64,000 nt of DNA from Bordetella petrii (lineage in GTDB: Bacteria; Pseudomonadota; Gammaproteobacteria; Burkholderiales; Burkholderiaceae_B). The DNA lies in contig NZ_JAFMZZ010000004.1 in the NCBI RefSeq assembly GCF_017356245.1, positions 689,163-753,162 of the forward strand, written 5' to 3'. Positions within the stretch are counted from its first letter, which is position 1. Each line of letters opens with the position of its first letter. The notes below the pieces were generated by a model. It was not told the DNA's origin. It did no database searches and saw only the letters and a list, made by a program, of their open reading frames with translations. The position numbers and the translations under genes are program-made. This document shows positions 60,351 to 64,000 of the stretch, piece after piece.

Positions 60351-60373
60351 CCGGGGCAACTTGGTTGCCCCGG
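60351..60373 (-). terminator. Hairpin between the TRAP-TAXI permease gene and smg
   Basis: CCGGGGCAAC at 60351-60360 pairs perfectly with GTTGCCCCGG at 60364-60373 across a 3-base loop. On the minus strand it lies 85 bases after the permease stop and about 90 bases before smg. No T-run follows, so full termination is uncertain. Confidence 0.5.
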
Positions 60374-60457
60374 GTTGGCGATATACAACGGATCGCGCCG
60401 GGGCTGGCCGGCGGCGGGGCAATGATCCGTCCCCACAACCGGGAAGCGCCCCCGTTT

Positions 60458-62482
60458 TCAAGCCGCCGGCAGGGCTTTTTCCGCCTTGAACTGGGCCAGC
60501 TGGCGAATGAACACCGGGATGCATACCGCCAGCCCGACCAGGCCGGAGGCCAGCCCGGGAATGATGGTCAGCAGCGCGCCCACCACGCACAGCCAGCGTT
60601 CCCAGGTTTTCAGGCCGACCAGCAGGTAGCGCGACAGCGCCGCCGACAGCAGCACCAGGCCGATCATGCAGCCCAGCAGGGTCACGAAGAAGGCGTACCA
60701 CGAGAAGCCCTGCACCGAGATCAGCAGCGATGGCGAGAACACGAACACGAATGGCACGATCAGCTTGGTGATGCCCAGCCGGAAGGCCGTATTGCCGGTC
60801 TTGAAAGGATCGCTGCCGGCCATGCCGGCCGCGGCGTAGGCGGCCAGCGCGACCGGCGGCGTGATGTCGGCCAGGATGCCGAAATAGAACACGAAGAAGT
60901 GCGCCGCGATGGGTTGCACGCCCAACTGCACCAGCGTGGGCGCCGCCACGGCCACCATGATCAGGTAATTGGCCGTGGTGGGGATGCCGCAACCCATCAG
61001 AATGCAGACGATGCCAGTCATGACCAGCGCCGCGATCAGGGTCAGGGTCTGCGTATTGGCGATGACGTCCGGGATGACGGCGCCTACGCCGCCGGCAATG
61101 GCCTGCGCCGCGCTGATGACGATGTACGAGACCTTGAAGCCCACGCCGGTAAGCGTGACCACGCCGATCACCAGGCCCACGGTGCCGGCCGCCGCGCCCA
61201 CGGCCAGCGCGTACTTGGCGCCGGTCTCGAACGAGTCGTACAGGTCGCGCAGCTTCAGGCGCTGGTACGGATTGAGCAGGCCCACCAGGATGCAGCCGGT
61301 GATGCCGGTGAAGGCCGCCAGGTACGGGGTGCGGCCGCTGGCCAGCACGGCGATCAGCGCCACCAGCGGCAGCAGCGTGGGCCAGCGGCGCTTGAACGAG
61401 TCGCGCAGGTTGGGCATTTCGTCGGCGCGCAGGCCGCGCAGGCCTTCGCGCTTGGCCTCGAAGTGCACCTGCATGAACATGCCGAAGAAATACAGGAAAG
61501 CCGGGAAGATGCCGGCCAGGATGATCTGCTGGTACGGGATGTCGAGGAACTCGATCATCAGGAAGGCCGCGGCGCCCATGATGGGCGGGGTGATCTGCCC
61601 GCCGGTGCTGGACGCGGCTTCGACGCCGGCCGCGAAATGGCGCGGGTAGCCGATGCGGATCATGGCCGGAATGGTCAGCGACCCCACCGTGACCGCGTTG
61701 GCCACCGACGAGCCCGACAGCATGCCGAACATGGCCGAGCCGAACACCGACACCTTGGCGGGGCCGCCCGCGTACCGGCCGGCCAGGGTCGAGGCCACGT
61801 CCAGGAACAGCTGCCCCAGCCCGATGCGGCTGGCCAGCACGCCGAACAGCACGAAATGGAACACATAGGTGGCCACCACGCCGACCGCCACCCCGTAGAT
61901 GCCCTGGCTGGTCAGGTACATGTGGTTGACGATCTGCGGCCAGCTGTTGCCGGCGTGCTTGAGCAGGCCCGGGAAGACGGGGCCGAACGCGGCGTAGGCC
62001 AGGAACACCAGCGCGATGATGGGCAGCGGCCAGCCCATGGCGCGCCGCGTGCCTTCGAGCAGGCCGACGATGAGCACCGTGCCCATGAAGACGTCGAGCG
62101 GCAACGGGTTGCCGACGCGGAAGGCCAGGTCGTCGAAGATGTACGGGATATACAGCACGCTGAAAGCCAGCGCGATGGCGATGATCCAGTCGTACAGCGG
62201 CACGCCGCCCGGCGTCAGCAGGGTCGAGCGCGGCTCGCGCTGGTAATGGGCCTTGCTGAAGCCGAACACCAGGAAGATCAGGCTCAGCACGAAAGCCAGG
62301 TGCACGCCGCGGTGGGTGGCCTCGCGCAGCAGGCCGAAGCCGGCCGTGTAATAGTGGAACAGCGAGAGCGACACCAGCAGGAACGAAACGATCCAGGTGG
62401 CGGTCTTGGCCAGCGGCCGGAAGCGGATTTCAGAATCGAATTGTTCCGCCAGTTTCTGGGTCTTGTCGTGGTCGATTTCCAT
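60458..62482 (-). CDS. TRAP transporter fused permease (TAXI type, DctQM fusion)
   Basis: Inner-membrane permease of 674 residues, of the fused 4TM/12TM class used with TAXI-type receptors. The N-terminal part to about residue 165 has four or five helices. The DctM-like part follows with GSAMFGMLSGSSVANAVTVGSLTIPAMIRIGYPRHFAAGVEAASSTGGQITPPIMGAAAFLM near residue 250-315 and a second inverted-repeat half with GCGIPTTANYLIMVAVAAPTLV and FYFGILADITPPVALAAYAAAG. About 18 helices in all. The receptor gene is 68 bases upstream, with a Rho-independent terminator between them. The substrate may be a dicarboxylate or glutamate-like acid; not determinable. Confidence 0.94.
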   Translation of the reverse strand: MEIDHDKTQKLAEQFDSEIRFRPLAKTATWIVSFLLVSLSLFHYYTAGFGLLREATHRGVHLAFVLSLIFLVFGFSKAHYQREPRSTLLTPGGVPLYDWIIAIALAFSVLYIPYIFDDLAFRVGNPLPLDVFMGTVLIVGLLEGTRRAMGWPLPIIALVFLAYAAFGPVFPGLLKHAGNSWPQIVNHMYLTSQGIYGVAVGVVATYVFHFVLFGVLASRIGLGQLFLDVASTLAGRYAGGPAKVSVFGSAMFGMLSGSSVANAVTVGSLTIPAMIRIGYPRHFAAGVEAASSTGGQITPPIMGAAAFLMIEFLDIPYQQIILAGIFPAFLYFFGMFMQVHFEAKREGLRGLRADEMPNLRDSFKRRWPTLLPLVALIAVLASGRTPYLAAFTGITGCILVGLLNPYQRLKLRDLYDSFETGAKYALAVGAAAGTVGLVIGVVTLTGVGFKVSYIVISAAQAIAGGVGAVIPDVIANTQTLTLIAALVMTGIVCILMGCGIPTTANYLIMVAVAAPTLVQLGVQPIAAHFFVFYFGILADITPPVALAAYAAAGMAGSDPFKTGNTAFRLGITKLIVPFVFVFSPSLLISVQGFSWYAFFVTLLGCMIGLVLLSAALSRYLLVGLKTWERWLCVVGALLTIIPGLASGLVGLAVCIPVFIRQLAQFKAEKALPAA

Positions 62483-62495
62483 CGCCAGGCCTTAT

Positions 62496-62541
62496 AAAAA
62501 AAGCCGCGCGCCGGGCAGCCTGCCCGGCGCGCAGCGGGCTT
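62496..62541 (-). terminator. Rho-independent terminator between TAXI receptor and permease genes
   Basis: Arms GCGCGCCGGGCA (62506-62517) and TGCCCGGCGCGC (62521-62532), perfect 12-bp stem with a 3-base loop. On the minus strand it is followed by seven T residues (A-run at 62496-62502). It lies 10 bases past the receptor stop. Being inside the operon, it should limit permease expression relative to the receptor. Confidence 0.85.
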
Positions 62542-62550
62542 TGCAGCAAG

Positions 62551-63513
62551 TTACTTCAGCAGGCCTGCTTCTTTGTAGAACTTCTCGGCGCCCGGATGGA
62601 ACGGAATGCCGGCGCCCTTGACGGCGTTTTCCTTGGTGATCAGCTTGCCCTTGGCGTGGCCGTTGTCCAGCATCTTGCGGGTGGCGTCGCTGTACATCGC
62701 CTTGGTGATGTCGTAGACCGTCTGTTCCGACAGCTTGGTGGACGTGACCATCTGCGCGTTCACCGAGATGGTCTTCACTTCGCCGATGCCCTGGTACATG
62801 CCGGCGGCGATGGTGTCGGGAGTGAAGAACTGCTGCTGGCTGCGCAGCTTGTCGATTTCCGGGCCGACGATGGGCACCAGCTCGATGCCCGCGCCGCTCG
62901 AGGCCAGCTCGGCGATGGCGCCGGCGGGGGCGCCGCCCACGAAGAAGAAGGCGTCCAGACCGCCATCCTTGAGCTTGTCGCCGGCCTGGTTGGGCTTCAG
63001 GTATTCGGCGTCGATGTCTTTGTCGGTCATGCCGAAGGCGCCCAGGATCAGGCGCACGTCGACCAGGGTGCCCGAACCGGGTTCGTCCATGGATACGCGC
63101 TTGCCGCGCAGGTCGGCCACCGACTTGATGCCCGACCCCTTGCGCGCCACCAGGTGGATGCTTTCGGGGTACAGGGTGGCGATCAGGCGCAGGTTTTCGG
63201 CCTTGGGCTTGCCGTCGAACGTGCCGGTGCCGGTATAGGCCCAGTACGCCACGTCGGACTGCGTGAAGCCGGCTTCCAGCGAGCCGCCCAGGATGCCGTT
63301 GATGTTGGCCACCGAGCCGTTCGAGGCGACCGCCGTGGCGATCAGCTTGCCGGGCTGCGAGATGGCGTTGGCGATCATGCCGCCCACCGGGTAATAGGTG
63401 CCGGCCGTGCCGCCGGTGCCGATGCGGAAGAATTGCTGCGCGTGGGCGGGGCCGGCGGCGCCGGCCACGGCCAGCGCGACCGCCAGGGTCTTGATCCAGT
63501 TCTTCAAGGACAT
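62551..63513 (-). CDS. TAXI-family TRAP transporter substrate-binding protein
   Basis: Periplasmic receptor of 320 residues from ATG 63513 (GGAG upstream on the minus strand). Signal peptide to residue 25 (LAVAGAAGPAHA-QQ). Diagnostic TAXI motif FFRIGTGGTAGTYYPVGGMIANAIS, then GSVANINGILGGSLEAGFTQSDVAYWAYTG, SVADLRGKRVSMDEPGSGTLVDVRLILGAFGM, and DAFFFVGGAPAGAIAELA. It binds the substrate for the fused permease encoded downstream. A longer frame upstream crosses the start of the convergent-looking neighbour region and is not supported. Confidence 0.95.
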   Translation of the reverse strand: MSLKNWIKTLAVALAVAGAAGPAHAQQFFRIGTGGTAGTYYPVGGMIANAISQPGKLIATAVASNGSVANINGILGGSLEAGFTQSDVAYWAYTGTGTFDGKPKAENLRLIATLYPESIHLVARKGSGIKSVADLRGKRVSMDEPGSGTLVDVRLILGAFGMTDKDIDAEYLKPNQAGDKLKDGGLDAFFFVGGAPAGAIAELASSGAGIELVPIVGPEIDKLRSQQQFFTPDTIAAGMYQGIGEVKTISVNAQMVTSTKLSEQTVYDITKAMYSDATRKMLDNGHAKGKLITKENAVKGAGIPFHPGAEKFYKEAGLLK

Positions 63514-63685
63514 GAGAGCTTCTCCAGATACGGCGCTGTCGATTGAGCACGCCTTTTGTGAATCCACGGATTTTGTCATGCGCGGCCGCGCCGCATGCCT
63601 AGGGTTTGCCTGGGGATACACTACGTTTTTCCGTGTGCCGCCCGGCGTCTGGCGGCCGGCATGTTCGTACGAAAAGGAAGCGCGC

Positions 63686-64000
63686 ATGGCTGCCTCTCCT
63701 GCTGCATCGATTCCGGCCCTGCCGCCCGCGGCCGCGCCGGGCGACCCGCTGGCGCGGGTCGACACGCCCAGCCTGGTGCTGGACCTGGATGCGTTCGAAT
63801 CGAACCTGCGCCTGATGCAGGCCTGGGCCGACCGGCATGGCGTGGCTTTGCGCCCGCATGCCAAGGCGCACAAGTGTCCCGAGATCGCCCGCCGCCAGCT
63901 GGCGCTGGGCGCGCGCGGCATTTGCTGCCAGAAGGTCAGCGAGGCCCTGCCGTTCGTGGCGGCGGGCATCGACGACGTGCACATCAGCAACGAAGTGGTG
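63686..64000 (+). CDS. D-threonine aldolase/D-serine dehydratase family PLP enzyme, 3' end outside the window
   Basis: The first 105 residues of a fold-III (alanine racemase-like) PLP enzyme. ATG 63686 follows AAAAGGAAG. After an Ala/Pro-rich leader the family begins at RVDTPSLVLDLDAFESNLRLMQAWADRHGVALRPHAKAHKCPEIARRQLALGARGICCQKVSEALPFVAAGIDDVHISNEVV. Lys of HAKAHKC is the expected PLP lysine (about residue 58). Relatives split D-threonine or D-3-hydroxyaspartate, or dehydrate D-serine. It is divergent from the TRAP-TAXI genes; the frame runs off the end of the window. Confidence 0.9.
   Translation, partial: MAASPAASIPALPPAAAPGDPLARVDTPSLVLDLDAFESNLRLMQAWADRHGVALRPHAKAHKCPEIARRQLALGARGICCQKVSEALPFVAAGIDDVHISNEVV

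Noticed and set aside
1..64000. Insertion sequences, prophage genes, integrases, tRNA genes, CRISPR arrays
   Set aside because: No transposase or integrase motif, no cloverleaf-type sequence and no evenly spaced direct repeats were seen; the window looks like ordinary chromosome.

Overview
This is a 64 kb, high-GC (roughly two-thirds G+C by eye), densely coding stretch of a chromosome. It most likely comes from a betaproteobacterium of the Alcaligenaceae, in the Bordetella/Achromobacter group. The grounds are several Bug-type tripartite-tricarboxylate receptors, TRAP and ABC importers beside LysR, IclR and GntR regulators, the bioA-bioF-bioD order, an smg gene, and an FMN riboswitch ahead of a separate ribB. 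Species assignment is inference. I saw no rRNA, tRNA, insertion sequence, prophage or CRISPR array.

Layout. 1-10790: a catabolic module with hydantoinase/oxoprolinase subunits A (cut by the window edge) and B, a three-part TRAP importer, two tandem PuuB-like flavin oxidases, an EamA exporter and an IclR regulator. 10816-13420: ycaC and pirin genes divergent from a LysR regulator. 13365-16654: the biotin genes bioA, bioF and bioD. 16975-19933: a hotdog thioesterase and acylphosphatase, divergent from lldD and a GAF-LytTR regulator. 20076-24009: two SxxK serine hydrolases flanking an unrecognised outer-membrane barrel. 24101-25851: AraC/GyrI-like and LysR regulators.

26013-39546: a second, larger catabolic module. 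It has a Bug receptor, hyuA, hyuB, a convergent GntR/UTRA regulator, a spermidine/putrescine-type ABC importer, a three-component flavo-iron-sulfur dehydrogenase and a further FAD oxidase. The ABC promoter carries a twin palindrome that looks like the GntR operator. The two modules have the same kinds of parts but different transporters and regulators. This suggests uptake, amine oxidation and ATP-dependent ring opening of cyclic or N-substituted amide compounds; the substrate is unknown.

39533-46995: an orphan BMP-family binding protein, a PanE-like reductase, a small NAD(P)-binding protein, a nucleoside deoxyribosyltransferase-like protein, riboswitch-controlled ribB, a SET-domain protein, and an Lrp/AsnC regulator divergent from a solitary acetolactate synthase catalytic subunit. 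47122-53503: a CoA-transferase, Bug receptor, enoyl-CoA hydratase and LysR set, facing an aldehyde dehydrogenase and an SDR. 53515-63513: topB with a histone-H1-like tail, a DUF2157/DUF4401/GDYXXLXY fusion membrane protein, gluQ, smg and a TRAP-TAXI importer. 63686 to the end: the start of a D-threonine aldolase/D-serine dehydratase family enzyme.

The most notable non-coding signals are a family of inverted repeats (GGTGTCTGAC ... GTCAGACACC) lying at convergent gene ends, the FMN riboswitch, the twin GntR-type operator, and palindromes in the LysR-pirin and Lrp-ilvB divergent promoters. The best candidate for an undescribed system is the serine hydrolase-barrel-serine hydrolase cassette next to the GAF-LytTR regulator.
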